From Chloroflexi bacterium OHK40 (GTDB lineage: Bacteria; Chloroflexota; Chloroflexia; Chloroflexales; Chloroflexaceae), in assembly GCA_004367505.1 (NCBI GenBank), contig SFCB01000226.1, positions 1-54,787 on the forward strand: DNA of 54,787 nucleotides. The letters run 5' to 3'. The position numbers and the translations under genes are program-made. Positions 8,347-16,871 of the stretch are shown here, one piece after another (position 1 is the first letter of the stretch; every line of letters starts with the position of its first letter). The notes beneath the pieces are model-generated. The model had not been told where the DNA came from and ran no database searches. It saw nothing but the letters and a program-made list of their open reading frames with translations.

Positions 8347-10935
8347 ATGCCGATCGCCGACCAGTCGCTCCAGATCCTGGAGTTTCCGAAGATCCGCGAG
8401 CAGCTCGCCCGCTATGCATCGTTCTCGGCCTCCCGTGAGCTCGCGCTCGCGCTCGTCCCCTCGACGGTGGCGGCCGAGGTGCGGCGGGCGTTGGCCCTCA
8501 CCAGCGAGGCCCGCGCCTTGCTCGAGGACGTTCCGGAGCTGTCGATCGGCGGCGCTCGCGATGTGCGCCGGGCTGCTCAGCATGCCGCTCGTGGCGGGGT
8601 GCTCGACGGTACGAGCCTGCTCGAGATCGCCGGTACGGTCGCCGCCGCGCGCGCGCTGCGCGTCCGCCTGCTCAAGCTCGACGCGGCGCGCTTCCCGCTG
8701 CTCGTTGAGCTCGCTGGCTTCATTCCGCTGCTTCCGGCCATCGAGGATGAGATCCTCCGCGCGATCGGCGATGACGGCCAGGTGCTCGATAGCGCGAGTG
8801 CCGAGCTTGGTCGCCTCCGGCGCGAGATCCGCGTGGCCTTCGGTCGCCTCCAGGAGAAACTCCAGAATCTGATCGCCTCTCCGGCCCTCGCTGGCGCCCT
8901 CCAGGAGCCGATTATCACCGTGCGCAATGGCCGCTATGTGATTCCCGTGAAGGCCAGCCATCGCAAAGACGTGCGTGGCCTCGTCCACGACCAGTCTGGC
9001 AGTGGCGCCACCCTCTACATCGAGCCCCTCTCCACGGTGGATCTGAACAATCGCTGGCGCGAGTTGCAGGCAGCCGAGGAGGAGGAGGTGCAGCGCATTC
9101 TGGCCGCGCTTTCCGATCGCGTCGGCGCCGCTGCCCCCCAGATCGTCGCCGCAGTGGAGACGGTCGCTGAAATCGATTTCGCCTTCGCGAAAGCGAAGTA
9201 CGCGGTGGTGCTCCGGGCGGTGGAGCCGGAGGTGGTGGAGGGCCAGGAGTGGACCGGAGGGGAGATGGGATGGGAGGAGGCGCAGGGCCGCGCTGCGCCC
9301 TCCAGCGAGTGGAGTGAGCCGCTCTCCCACGCCTCCCAGGCGCGTGATGCGGGCAGTTCTCACCCGCCCGGCGCGAGCGACGCGCTCCTACTGTTCACCG
9401 AGGCCCGCCACCCGCTGCTCGACCCGGCCAGGGTCGTGCCCACGACGATCTGGCTCGGCGGGTCGTTTCGCCTGCTGCTGATCACGGGCCCCAACACTGG
9501 CGGCAAAACCGTGGCGCTCAAGACCACCGGGCTGCTCGCGCTGATGGCCCAGGCCGGGCTGCACATCCCCGCCGCCGCGCCCTCGCGCCTGCCCGTCTTC
9601 GGCCATATCTTCGCCGATATCGGCGATGAACAGAGCATCGAGCAGAGCCTCTCCACCTTTTCCTCCCACATGCGCAATATCATCCGGGTGCTCAGGGCCC
9701 TGGAGGAGGAGCCGATCAGCCCAGAGCTCCGGGAGGCCGATCACTGGGAGGCGCTGAGCGCGGAGCGCCCGCTGGCCCTCGTGCTCTTCGATGAGTTGGG
9801 CGCCGGCACCGACCCGGTTGAGGGCGCTGCCCTGGCGCGCGCGATCATCGAGCGGCTGCTCGAGCTCGAAGTCCTCGGTGTGGCCACCACCCACTACGCC
9901 GAACTGAAGGCCTTCGCCTACAGCACCCCCGGCGTGCAGAATGCCTCCGTCGAATTCGATGTCGAGACGCTCGCCCCTACCTACCGGCTCAGCATTGGCC
10001 TCCCGGGCCGCTCCAACGCCCTCGCGATTGCGACGCGCCTCGGCCTCAGCCCGGAGCTGGTCGAGCGCGCCCGCAGTACGATCGACCGCAAGGATGCCCA
10101 GGTGGAGGATCTGCTCGCCGGTATTCACCGCGAGCGCGAGGCTGTTGCCGCCGCTCTGCGCCGCGCCGAGGAGCTGCGCGCGGACGCCGAGAAGTACCGT
10201 GACCGGCTGGAGCGGGAGTTGCGCGAGTTTACCGAGCGGCGCGAGGCCGAGGCCGAGGCCGCGCGGCAGGAGCTCGAGGAGCAACTGCGGGAAGTGCGCG
10301 CCCAGCTCAAGCGCCTGCGCGACGATTTCCGCAGCGTGTCGCTCTCCCGCGAGTGGCTGGAGCAGGCCGATCAGCGCATGCAGGAGGCTTCGGCCCAGGT
10401 GCGAGCCGCCATTGCGCGGCCCCGCAGCCCCGCCGCCGCGCCCACCGAGCCACCCCGGCAGGCCCCGCGCCCGCTCCAGGTTGGCGACACCGTGCTCGTG
10501 CGCTCGGTGGGCCTCAAGGGTGAGATCGTCGCCATCGATGAGGACGATGGGAACGCCCAGGTGCAGGTAGGCGGCTTCCGCATGACGGTCGACCTGCGCG
10601 AGCTGCGGCGCGAGAAGGGGAGCCCCGATGCGCCCCCGGCCCGCGAATATCGCAGCGAGCGCTCGGTGAGCCTGCCCGCCGCCCCCGATGTCTCGATGAC
10701 CTTCGATATGCGCGGCTGGCGCGCCGGCGATGTGAGCGATAAGCTCGACCGCTATCTCAATGATGCCTACCTCGCCGGCCTGCACCAAGTGCGCCTCATC
10801 CACGGGAAGGGCACCGGCGCCCTCCGCCAGGTTGTGCGTGATCTGCTCCAGGGCCACCCCCTTGTTGCCTCCTTCGCCAGTGGCGGTCGCGACGGCGGCG
10901 ATGGTGTGACGGTGGCGAATCTGGTGGAGCGCTGA
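8347..10935 (+). CDS. mutS2: Endonuclease/ATPase MutS2
   Basis: The 862-residue product has the full MutS2 layout. It shows the N-terminal core (LEFPKIREQLARYASFSASRE), the clamp and lever regions, a MutS ATPase with Walker A GPNTGGKT (about residues 381-388), Walker B LVLFDELGAGTDP (about 477-489) and the ABC-like hinge THYAELKAFAY, a long coiled coil (about 580-670), a KOW-like beta segment and a C-terminal Smr domain (FDMRGWRAGDV..RLIHGKGTGALR). MutS2 lacks the mismatch-recognition domain of MutS; it suppresses recombination and rescues collided ribosomes via Smr. An insertion of about 45 low-complexity residues (about 300-345) precedes the ATPase domain. No strong ribosome site precedes the ATG. 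Confidence 0.93.
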   Translation: MPIADQSLQILEFPKIREQLARYASFSASRELALALVPSTVAAEVRRALALTSEARALLEDVPELSIGGARDVRRAAQHAARGGVLDGTSLLEIAGTVAAARALRVRLLKLDAARFPLLVELAGFIPLLPAIEDEILRAIGDDGQVLDSASAELGRLRREIRVAFGRLQEKLQNLIASPALAGALQEPIITVRNGRYVIPVKASHRKDVRGLVHDQSGSGATLYIEPLSTVDLNNRWRELQAAEEEEVQRILAALSDRVGAAAPQIVAAVETVAEIDFAFAKAKYAVVLRAVEPEVVEGQEWTGGEMGWEEAQGRAAPSSEWSEPLSHASQARDAGSSHPPGASDALLLFTEARHPLLDPARVVPTTIWLGGSFRLLLITGPNTGGKTVALKTTGLLALMAQAGLHIPAAAPSRLPVFGHIFADIGDEQSIEQSLSTFSSHMRNIIRVLRALEEEPISPELREADHWEALSAERPLALVLFDELGAGTDPVEGAALARAIIERLLELEVLGVATTHYAELKAFAYSTPGVQNASVEFDVETLAPTYRLSIGLPGRSNALAIATRLGLSPELVERARSTIDRKDAQVEDLLAGIHREREAVAAALRRAEELRADAEKYRDRLERELREFTERREAEAEAARQELEEQLREVRAQLKRLRDDFRSVSLSREWLEQADQRMQEASAQVRAAIARPRSPAAAPTEPPRQAPRPLQVGDTVLVRSVGLKGEIVAIDEDDGNAQVQVGGFRMTVDLRELRREKGSPDAPPAREYRSERSVSLPAAPDVSMTFDMRGWRAGDVSDKLDRYLNDAYLAGLHQVRLIHGKGTGALRQVVRDLLQGHPLVASFASGGRDGGDGVTVANLVER

Positions 10936-10946
10936 CAGGAGCGCTC
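10927..10946. terminator. Hairpin at the mutS2 stop codon
   Basis: GAGCGCT and AGCGCTC flank a 6-nt loop and include the TGA stop of mutS2. There is no T-run, so termination is uncertain. Confidence 0.4.
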
Positions 10947-10968
10947 CCGCTGCTCCAGTCTGGCGGGG

Positions 10969-10977
10969 TGGTACAAT
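10969..10977 (+). promoter_or_regulatory. Extended -10 for the LysM gene, probably leaderless
   Basis: TGG TACAAT ends 9 bp before ATG 10987, so transcription should begin within a few bases of the start codon. No Shine-Dalgarno sequence fits in the gap. Confidence 0.5.
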
Positions 10978-10986
10978 ACCGGGGCT

Positions 10987-11574
10987 ATGTCACAGACCGT
11001 CGTCTACCTCCTGCTCTTCGTCGCCCTGGTGCTCCCCGTTCCGGGCGCGCTCGTGCTCCGCTTCATCGCCGGGCGCGCCAGCGACCGGGCGACGCTCATC
11101 GCCGCTGCCACCCTCTTCACCGCCGCTATCCTGAGCGTCCTGGTGCTCGCCCGGGTTGACCCTGGGCCGCTGCGCCTGGGAACGCTGACCATCCTGCTGC
11201 CCGGCACGCGCTCGAGCCAGGGGCCCGTTCTCCCGCCCGCCGGATCACCGGCCGATAGCGGCGCTCCGGTGGCTCCACCGAGCATCCCGACGCTGACGCC
11301 ACGGCCCTCGGCAACGCCGCGCCCGTCGCCTACGGCCAGCGCTACCAGTACGCCCGAGCCCACGGCTACGGCCGAGCCCACGGCCACACCTGAGCCTACC
11401 GCCACACCCGAGCCGCCCGCCGGCGGCCAGCGCTATACCGTCCAGGCCGGCGACACCTTCCGCGCCATCGCCGAGCGCTTCGGTGTGAGTGTCGCCGATC
11501 TGCTGGAGGCCAACAACCTGACCCCCGCCCAGGCCGACTCGCTGCGAGTGGGTCAGGAGCTTGTGATCCCGTAA
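10987..11574 (+). CDS. Membrane-anchored LysM domain protein
   Basis: The 195-residue product has two N-terminal hydrophobic helices (VVYLLLFVALVLPVPGALVLRF and ATLIAAATLFTAAILSVLVLA). An extended Pro/Thr/Ser linker with TPEPTATAEP-type repeats (about residues 80-145) leads to one C-terminal LysM domain (YTVQAGDTFRAIAERFGVSVADLLEANNL..LRVGQELVIP). LysM binds N-acetylglucosamine-containing glycans such as peptidoglycan. The protein would be anchored in the membrane with the LysM reaching the wall. Such TPTATPEP linkers are characteristic of Chloroflexota exported proteins. No catalytic domain is present. Confidence 0.85.
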   Translation: MSQTVVYLLLFVALVLPVPGALVLRFIAGRASDRATLIAAATLFTAAILSVLVLARVDPGPLRLGTLTILLPGTRSSQGPVLPPAGSPADSGAPVAPPSIPTLTPRPSATPRPSPTASATSTPEPTATAEPTATPEPTATPEPPAGGQRYTVQAGDTFRAIAERFGVSVADLLEANNLTPAQADSLRVGQELVIP

Positions 11575-11661
11575 GACAAGGTGCGAGCCGTCTTTCCTGC
11601 GTTGGGCGCGGCGTGCGGTTGTGGCTTCCCACTTCTCTGGAGCCTTGCTTGAGGTCGAAGC

Positions 11662-12333
11662 GTGTCTACTTCTATCAAAACCATTGAGCGCCGGCCCCGC
11701 CTCCCCACCCCCGTGCCTCCGCTCCTGCTGCTCCTGCACGGCTATGGCGCCAACGAACGCGATCTGTTCGACCTGGCCGACCTGGCTGACCCGCGCTTCC
11801 ACGTGATCAGCGCCCGCGCACCGCTGGCGCTCCCCTGGGGCGGCTTTGCGTGGTACCACCTGGGCGGCGCCCCGGGCCGCCTGCTGCCCGACGCGGCCAG
11901 CAGGGCCGCCGCCATCGATCTGCTCGAGCGCTTCGTTGCCACGCTCGCCGAGCGCACTGGCACCGATCCGCGCCGGCTCTATCTGCTGGGCTTCAGCCAG
12001 GGCGCCATTATGAGCCTTGCGCTCGCTACCCGTCGCCCTGAGCTCGTGGCTGGAGTGGTTGCTCTCAGCGGCTACCTCGACCCGGAAACCATCCCCGAGC
12101 CCATGCCCTCCCTTGCGGGCTTGCCCATCCTGCAGATGCACGGCTCCTACGACGACGTGATCCCGGTCGCCGCCGCCCACAGGACGCAAGCTGTGCTGCA
12201 GAACACCGGGGCTCGCTACAGCTTCTATGAATATCCGATCGGTCACGGCATTCACCCCGATGGGTTGCCGGTGATCCAGCGCTGGCTCGCCGAGCGCCTG
12301 GACGAGCCTCGCGAGGCCTCCCAGGCAGGCTGA
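11662..12333 (+). CDS. Carboxylesterase/phospholipase-type alpha/beta hydrolase
   Basis: The 223-residue product starts with GTG and matches the small carboxylesterase family (YpfH or acyl-protein-thioesterase-like). LLLLLHGYGANERDL gives the oxyanion turn, LLGFSQGAIMSLAL the nucleophile Ser in GFSQG, MHGSYDDVIPVA the catalytic Asp region, and YPIGHGIHPDGL the His. All triad elements are present. The family hydrolyses short acyl esters or lysophospholipids in the cytoplasm; the natural substrate is unknown. It lies on the same strand as the LysM gene upstream and the phospholipase D gene 55 bp downstream, so a lipid-related set is possible. Confidence 0.85.
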   Translation: MSTSIKTIERRPRLPTPVPPLLLLLHGYGANERDLFDLADLADPRFHVISARAPLALPWGGFAWYHLGGAPGRLLPDAASRAAAIDLLERFVATLAERTGTDPRRLYLLGFSQGAIMSLALATRRPELVAGVVALSGYLDPETIPEPMPSLAGLPILQMHGSYDDVIPVAAAHRTQAVLQNTGARYSFYEYPIGHGIHPDGLPVIQRWLAERLDEPREASQAG

Positions 12334-12388
12334 CGGGGCGGGGTGCGCTCACGGATCGGACCCTTGCAGTGGGCATTGGGAACCGCGC

Positions 12389-13609
12389 ATGGCCGTCTGG
12401 CAGATTATTCTCCTAGGATTCGCCATCCTCACGACCCTGCAGCTCTGCGTGCTCGCGGTGCTGATGCTGCGCTCGCGGCTGCGCCGGGGCCGTGTCCCCG
12501 AGGCGGGGTTCCCCTTCTTCCACCCTGACGAAGTGCGCGTTGATCATACCCGGGTGCAGATCTACACCGAGGGCCGCAGGCTCTTCGACGATATGCTGGC
12601 CGCTATCCACGCCGCTCGCGAGACGATCTACCTGGAGACCTACATCTGGAAGGGCGATGCGCTCGGGGAGGCCTTTAAGGAGGCGCTTGCCCGGAAGGCC
12701 GCCGAGGGCGTGCGCGTCTACCTGATCTATGACACCTTCGCCAACCTCGTTGTCCCGCACCGCTTCTTCACCTTCCCCGAGCCGATCCAGGTGCTCCCGT
12801 ACCGTGCCTGGCGCCGGCCCTGGCACATATTCGACCTGCGCCGCTACGGACGCGATCACCGCAAGGTCCTGGTGGTCGATGGGAAGGTGGGCTTCGTAGG
12901 CGGCTATAACATCGGCGAGCTCTACCGCACCCACTGGCGCGACACGCACCTGCGCTTGAGTGGGCCCGAGGTGGATGATCTGGTTCACGCCTTTGTGGAC
13001 TTCTGGAACTTTCATCGCTACCCCGGGATGCGCCCCATCCCCATGCCCGAGCGGGTCTGGTCGTCTGAGCTTCGGGCCTACCGCAACGATCCGGTGCGGC
13101 TGATCTTCCCCATCCGCTCGATCTATATCGAGGCGATCGAGCAGGCCCAGCGCCACATCTACCTCACCCAGGCCTACTTTATCCCCGATGAGGCCATCCT
13201 CCAGGCTCTCATCCGCGCCGCCCGCCGTGGGGTCGATGTGCGAGTGCTGGTGCCCTGGGAGAGTAACCACGTGATCGCCGACTGGCTGGCTCGCCACCAC
13301 TTCGATCGCTGCCTGCGCAACGGGATCCGGCTCTTTGGCTACCAGGGCGCGATGATCCACGCCAAGACCGCCACGATCGATGGCGTCTGGTCGATGGTCG
13401 GTACGGCCAATATCGATCGCCTCAGCCTGGTGGGCAACTATGAGATCAATGTGGAGATCTTCAGCCCCGCCGTAGCCCGGGCGATGGAGGCCGTCTTTAC
13501 CTGCGATCTGACCAACGCCCGCGAGATCCTGCTCCCCCACTGGCGCAGCCGTCACGTGCTGGCCCGGGCCTCGGAGTTGCTGCTCTCACCCCTCTGGCCC
13601 TTCATCTAG
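12389..13609 (+). CDS. Phospholipase D-type cardiolipin synthase
   Basis: The 406-residue product has one N-terminal transmembrane helix (IILLGFAILTTLQLCVLAVLML) and two complete HKD motifs: HRKVLVVDGKVGFVGGYNIG (about residue 157) and HAKTATIDGVWSMVGTANID (about 325). This is the Cls/ClsB-type architecture that joins two phosphatidylglycerols, or uses a related phosphatidyl transfer, at the membrane. The first half also carries the family's YIWKGD-type strand after the TIYLETY stretch. A general phospholipase D cannot be excluded, as substrate residues are not diagnostic. It is convergent with the alpha/beta hydrolase gene, separated by a palindrome. Confidence 0.88.
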   Translation: MAVWQIILLGFAILTTLQLCVLAVLMLRSRLRRGRVPEAGFPFFHPDEVRVDHTRVQIYTEGRRLFDDMLAAIHAARETIYLETYIWKGDALGEAFKEALARKAAEGVRVYLIYDTFANLVVPHRFFTFPEPIQVLPYRAWRRPWHIFDLRRYGRDHRKVLVVDGKVGFVGGYNIGELYRTHWRDTHLRLSGPEVDDLVHAFVDFWNFHRYPGMRPIPMPERVWSSELRAYRNDPVRLIFPIRSIYIEAIEQAQRHIYLTQAYFIPDEAILQALIRAARRGVDVRVLVPWESNHVIADWLARHHFDRCLRNGIRLFGYQGAMIHAKTATIDGVWSMVGTANIDRLSLVGNYEINVEIFSPAVARAMEAVFTCDLTNAREILLPHWRSRHVLARASELLLSPLWPFI

Positions 13610-13617
13610 CGCGAGAG

Positions 13618-13690
13618 CCGAACACCGCAAGTGGATGGCATTCGGTCGCTCCAGCCCCGTGTAGATGGCTCAACCTTTCCGGGAATGCCG
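13618..13690. repeat. Dispersed palindromic element, family 1, copy A; terminator-like
   Basis: Lies between two convergent genes. It begins ACCGCAAGTGGATGGCATTCGG and contains GGCATTC (13637-13643) facing GAATGCC (13683-13689). Its core matches copies at 18111 and, inverted, 27850. It probably acts as a bidirectional terminator. Confidence 0.5.
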
Positions 13691-13716
13691 TGAGCAAGCG
13701 CCGCGCGCCGGGTGGC

Positions 13717-14889
13717 CTACCGGAGCACGCTTCCCAGGAAGTGCTCGATGGCATAGGTAGACAGTTGGCCCGACGGGCCGCTGAAGTTGAAGTCGGCGCC
13801 GTGTGTGGCCCAGGGCAGCGTGAGCAGGAGATGAGGCCTGCCCGCGCGCGCGAGGCGCTCGGCAAGCCGTTCGCTCTGCCGCGGGGTGACGAGTTCGTCG
13901 CGTCCGCCGTGGATGAGGAGGGTCGGGGGCGTGTCGGGGCCGACAAACGCCAGCGGCGAGGCAGCGGTGTAGGCATCGGGAGCGCTCGATGGGCTCCCGC
14001 CGAGGTAGGCCTCCAGGACCCCCCGGGAGTCGATCACCCTGGGGTTGGAGGGATTGTTGTAGCCAAAGACCATATCGGTGGGGCCGTAGAACGAGATCAC
14101 GCCACGGATGGCGGGGTTGGCGGCGGTGTAGGCGACGAGCAGGGCCAGTTGTCCGCCGGCGGATCGGCCGAGCAGGGCGATCCGCGTGGGGTCGATGCCG
14201 AGTGTGGCGGCCTCGGCGCTAAGGAAGGCAATCGCGGCGCGCACGTCGTCGCGGGCGGCGGGGAAGGGCCAGGCTGGTGCCAGGCGATAGTTGAGCGCGG
14301 CCACCGCATAACCCCGCGCGGTCAGGTAGCGGTTGAGCGGTGCGAGTTGAGTGCTGTCGCCGCTTTGCCAGGAGCCGCCGTGGATCACCACGACCAGAGG
14401 CGCCGGGCCGGGCGCACCCTCGGGCGCATAGTAGTCGAGCCGCAACTCCTGTCCTGATGGGCGGCTGTAAACAAGGCTGCGGGGACGGGCGGGAGGCAGG
14501 GCAATGCCGCGCACCAGGTCGGCGGCAACGAGTGGCGCGGGGCGGGCCAGCGGTACGGTCGGCGGACCAAAGGCGGCCGCGAGGCGCCCCGGTAGCGCGC
14601 GGGCGGGGCCCACCGCGCGGGCCAGCGGGCTGAGGGCCAGCAACGCCGCGCTGAGGCCCAGGGCTCCGCCAACCAGCCCCATACGGCTGCGGCGCCAGCC
14701 AGGGAGCAGCGTGGCCAGGGCGGCCAGGGCCAGCAGGTGCCCCCACTCGGTTACCAGAACGGCCACCTGCCAGAGCAGATAGGTTGGGGCCTGAAAGACG
14801 GCAAGTAGGGCGAGAGCCCAGGTGAGCGCGCCCCAGCCGAGGCGGGCAGCGCCAACGACGATCCGATCTCCCACAGCGGCCTCTTTCAT
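13717..14889 (-). CDS. Membrane-anchored alpha/beta hydrolase (BD-FAE/HSL-like)
   Basis: The 390-residue product starts with about three hydrophobic helices (residues 12-100), unusual for this enzyme class. A hormone-sensitive-lipase-like hydrolase domain follows: VVVIHGGSWQSGD (HGG oxyanion loop), IALLGRSAGGQLALL (nucleophile Ser in GRSAGG), TLLIHGGRDELVTP (Asp) and LPWATHGADF (His). The gap between the oxyanion loop and the nucleophile contains NYRLAP, typical of HSL/BD-FAE esterases. The catalytic domain should lie beside the membrane. The start at 14889 was chosen because helices begin just after it; upstream codons read into the DA1-like gene's promoter region. The substrate is unknown. 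Confidence 0.82.
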   Translation of the reverse strand: MKEAAVGDRIVVGAARLGWGALTWALALLAVFQAPTYLLWQVAVLVTEWGHLLALAALATLLPGWRRSRMGLVGGALGLSAALLALSPLARAVGPARALPGRLAAAFGPPTVPLARPAPLVAADLVRGIALPPARPRSLVYSRPSGQELRLDYYAPEGAPGPAPLVVVIHGGSWQSGDSTQLAPLNRYLTARGYAVAALNYRLAPAWPFPAARDDVRAAIAFLSAEAATLGIDPTRIALLGRSAGGQLALLVAYTAANPAIRGVISFYGPTDMVFGYNNPSNPRVIDSRGVLEAYLGGSPSSAPDAYTAASPLAFVGPDTPPTLLIHGGRDELVTPRQSERLAERLARAGRPHLLLTLPWATHGADFNFSGPSGQLSTYAIEHFLGSVLR

Positions 14890-14973
14890 CCTCGAACGGA
14901 GCGGTGCGCGCCGCCCGCAATGCCTGTAGTCACCTACAGCTCCCTGCGAATCTGCAAAGCCCGCCGGATGCCC

Positions 14974-15002
14974 TTGACAGGGCGTGGATCGACGCCTAGC
15001 AT
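14974..15002 (+). promoter_or_regulatory. Promoter of the DA1-like gene, leaderless spacing
   Basis: TTGACA (14974-14979), 17 bp, then TAGCAT (14997-15002). The A of ATG 15009 is 7 bp past the -10, exactly where transcription should start, and no ribosome site exists. Confidence 0.65.
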
Positions 15003-15008
15003 AGAACC

Positions 15009-15743
15009 ATGGCAACCAGCGATCTGCCCCGCGATGCGGCCAGACCCCGCTCCACCGACCGTTGTGCCGCCTGCGGCGATCCGCTGCCAGGCAGTTACTA
15101 CACCCTCGGCGGACGCCCTGAGCGCTACTGCCCGCACTGTATCGCTACACGTCCCCGCTGTGCCTCGTGTGGCGCGCCGGTGGGTGATCAACACTGGCGC
15201 CTCCACGACGGGCGGGTCCAGTGCGCCAGCTGCCACGCCACCGCCGTCTACGAGCCTGATCTTGCCCGGGCCCTGTTCGACGAGACGGTAGCCGGTGTGG
15301 TGGCCCAGCTGGGGCTGACGCTTAACGTCGGGGTCGCCTTCCGGCTGGTGGACGCGCCGACGCTTGAGGGCCTCCGCGCCGAGGGTGGCGCACCGCCGCC
15401 AGCGGGCCAGAACACCCTGGGCCTCTACCAGCGCCGGGGGCACCTTCGCACTATCTACATGCTCTACGGCCTGCCACGGCTCACCTTTCGGATTACCGTC
15501 GCCCACGAGTATGCCCACGCCTGGCAGGGTGAGCGCTGCCCCCTGCTGCGCGACGACGAACTGCGCGAGGGCTTTGCCGAATGGGTGGCCTACCACCACC
15601 TGCGCTGGCTCGGCTGCACTCGTGCGGCGGAGCGCATGCTCACCACTGACCACCCCTACCGCCAGGCCCTCGGCAGGCTGATCGGCCTGGAGCGTCAGCT
15701 CGGGCTGCCCGGCGTGATGACCTACCTGACGCGGGCCGAATGA
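15009..15743 (+). CDS. DA1-like zinc metallopeptidase with zinc-ribbon/LIM-like N-terminus
   Basis: The 244-residue product has an N-terminal cysteine-rich region with four CxxC-type knuckles (CAACG, CPHC, CASCG, CASCH; residues about 18-78), resembling a LIM-like zinc module. The second half has a gluzincin peptidase motif: VAHEYAHAW (HEXXH near residue 167) and, further on, ELREGFAEWVAYHHL supplying a third ligand Glu. This pairing matches the DA1-like family, named for the plant ubiquitin-activated peptidase DA1. Bacterial substrates are not known. No signal peptide, so it is likely cytoplasmic. A strong hairpin terminator follows immediately. Confidence 0.8.
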   Translation: MATSDLPRDAARPRSTDRCAACGDPLPGSYYTLGGRPERYCPHCIATRPRCASCGAPVGDQHWRLHDGRVQCASCHATAVYEPDLARALFDETVAGVVAQLGLTLNVGVAFRLVDAPTLEGLRAEGGAPPPAGQNTLGLYQRRGHLRTIYMLYGLPRLTFRITVAHEYAHAWQGERCPLLRDDELREGFAEWVAYHHLRWLGCTRAAERMLTTDHPYRQALGRLIGLERQLGLPGVMTYLTRAE

Positions 15744-15744
15744 G

Positions 15745-15770
15745 GCCCCGGGAGCGTGCGCTCTCGGGGC
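15745..15770 (+). terminator. 12-bp GC-rich terminator hairpin
   Basis: GCCCCGGGAGCG pairs with CGCTCTCGGGGC (one G-U) around a 2-nt centre, starting 2 bp after the DA1-like stop. It sits between convergent genes and may work both ways. No T-tract. Confidence 0.6.
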
Positions 15771-15849
15771 GTTCGGGGTCGTGGGCGAAGACCGCATGAG
15801 GGCAACGGGCCACGGCACGACCATCGTCTGCCAGCTGCCGGGACCGTTG

Positions 15850-16641
15850 CTAGCGGTCGCCCCAGCGGGGCGCGCGCTTCTCGAGGAAGGCGCAGATCCC
15901 CTCCTGGGCATCGGGGAAGGTGGCGTTGAACGACATCACCTCCCTGGTGTAGGCGTAGGCCTGGTGCTGGGGCATGCCGAGTTGCCGGTAGAAAGCCTGC
16001 TTGCCCAGCCCCACCACGGTGGCGCTGGCGGCGACGATCCTCGCGGCCAGCGCGCGGGTGGCCTCTTCCAGCTCGGCGGCAGGCACCACCCGGTTCACCA
16101 GTCCGTAGGAGCGGGCCTCAGCCGCGCTGATCGGCTCGCCGGTGAGCAGCATCTCCAGTGCCTGCTTGGCTGGCACAGCACGGCTGAGCGCCACCATCGG
16201 CGTGGAGCAGAAGAGCCCGATCTTCACGCCCGGGGTCGCAAAGCGGGCCTCCTCGGCGGCTACCACCAGGTCACAGGTGGCGGCCAGTTGGCAGCCGGCG
16301 GCTGTGGCCATCCCGTGGACCTGGGCGATCACCGGCTGCGGAATCGTCTGGATCGTCTCCATCAGCACGGTGCAGGTGTCGAAGAGTTGGCGGTAGAATG
16401 CCGGGCTGCGCCCCGTCATCTCGCTCAGATCGTGCCCGGCACAGAAGGCGGGGCCGGCGCCGCGCAACACCACCGCACCGATGTCGCCCCGGCGGCCCGT
16501 GCTGCGGAAGACCTCGATGAGCTCCTCCATGTGCTCAAGGGAGAGCGCATTGCGGCGCCCTGGCCGGTTCATGGTGATCGTCGCCACCCGGTCGTCGCTC
16601 TCGTACAGGACGTGCTGGTACGCCTGCGCTGCGGTCGTCAT
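15850..16641 (-). CDS. Enoyl-CoA hydratase/isomerase family protein
   Basis: The 263-residue product is a full-length crotonase-fold protein. VATITMNRPGRRNALS is the N-terminal signature, FCAGHDLSEM holds the first oxyanion-hole glycine, and VHGMATAAGCQLAATCDLVVA holds the second. The C-terminal FLEKRAPRWGDR ending is typical. Sequence style resembles the ECHDC3-like group, for which acyl-CoA substrates are poorly defined; the usual catalytic glutamate pair of true enoyl-CoA hydratases is not obvious, so hydratase activity is unproven. GAGGAGGAG lies 5 bp before the ATG at 16641. No other beta-oxidation gene is nearby. Confidence 0.88.
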   Translation of the reverse strand: MTTAAQAYQHVLYESDDRVATITMNRPGRRNALSLEHMEELIEVFRSTGRRGDIGAVVLRGAGPAFCAGHDLSEMTGRSPAFYRQLFDTCTVLMETIQTIPQPVIAQVHGMATAAGCQLAATCDLVVAAEEARFATPGVKIGLFCSTPMVALSRAVPAKQALEMLLTGEPISAAEARSYGLVNRVVPAAELEEATRALAARIVAASATVVGLGKQAFYRQLGMPQHQAYAYTREVMSFNATFPDAQEGICAFLEKRAPRWGDR

Positions 16642-16871
16642 CCTGGCTCCTCCTCTGGCGTGGGCGGCGCAGCAGTGCGCCGCGACGGTGGCGCTCCACG
16701 GGGTGCGTGGACATGGGGCGGCCCGGCACGCCGCGCCGCCTATGGGCATGCCACCTTTCTGCCCTCACCCCCCGGCTTCCTCTCCGCAGCGGAGCAGGGA
16801 GGGCGCGCAGCGGCGGGGGTGAGGTCTACGGGGGCATCAACGAGATGAGGAATCATAGCATCAATCGTCAC

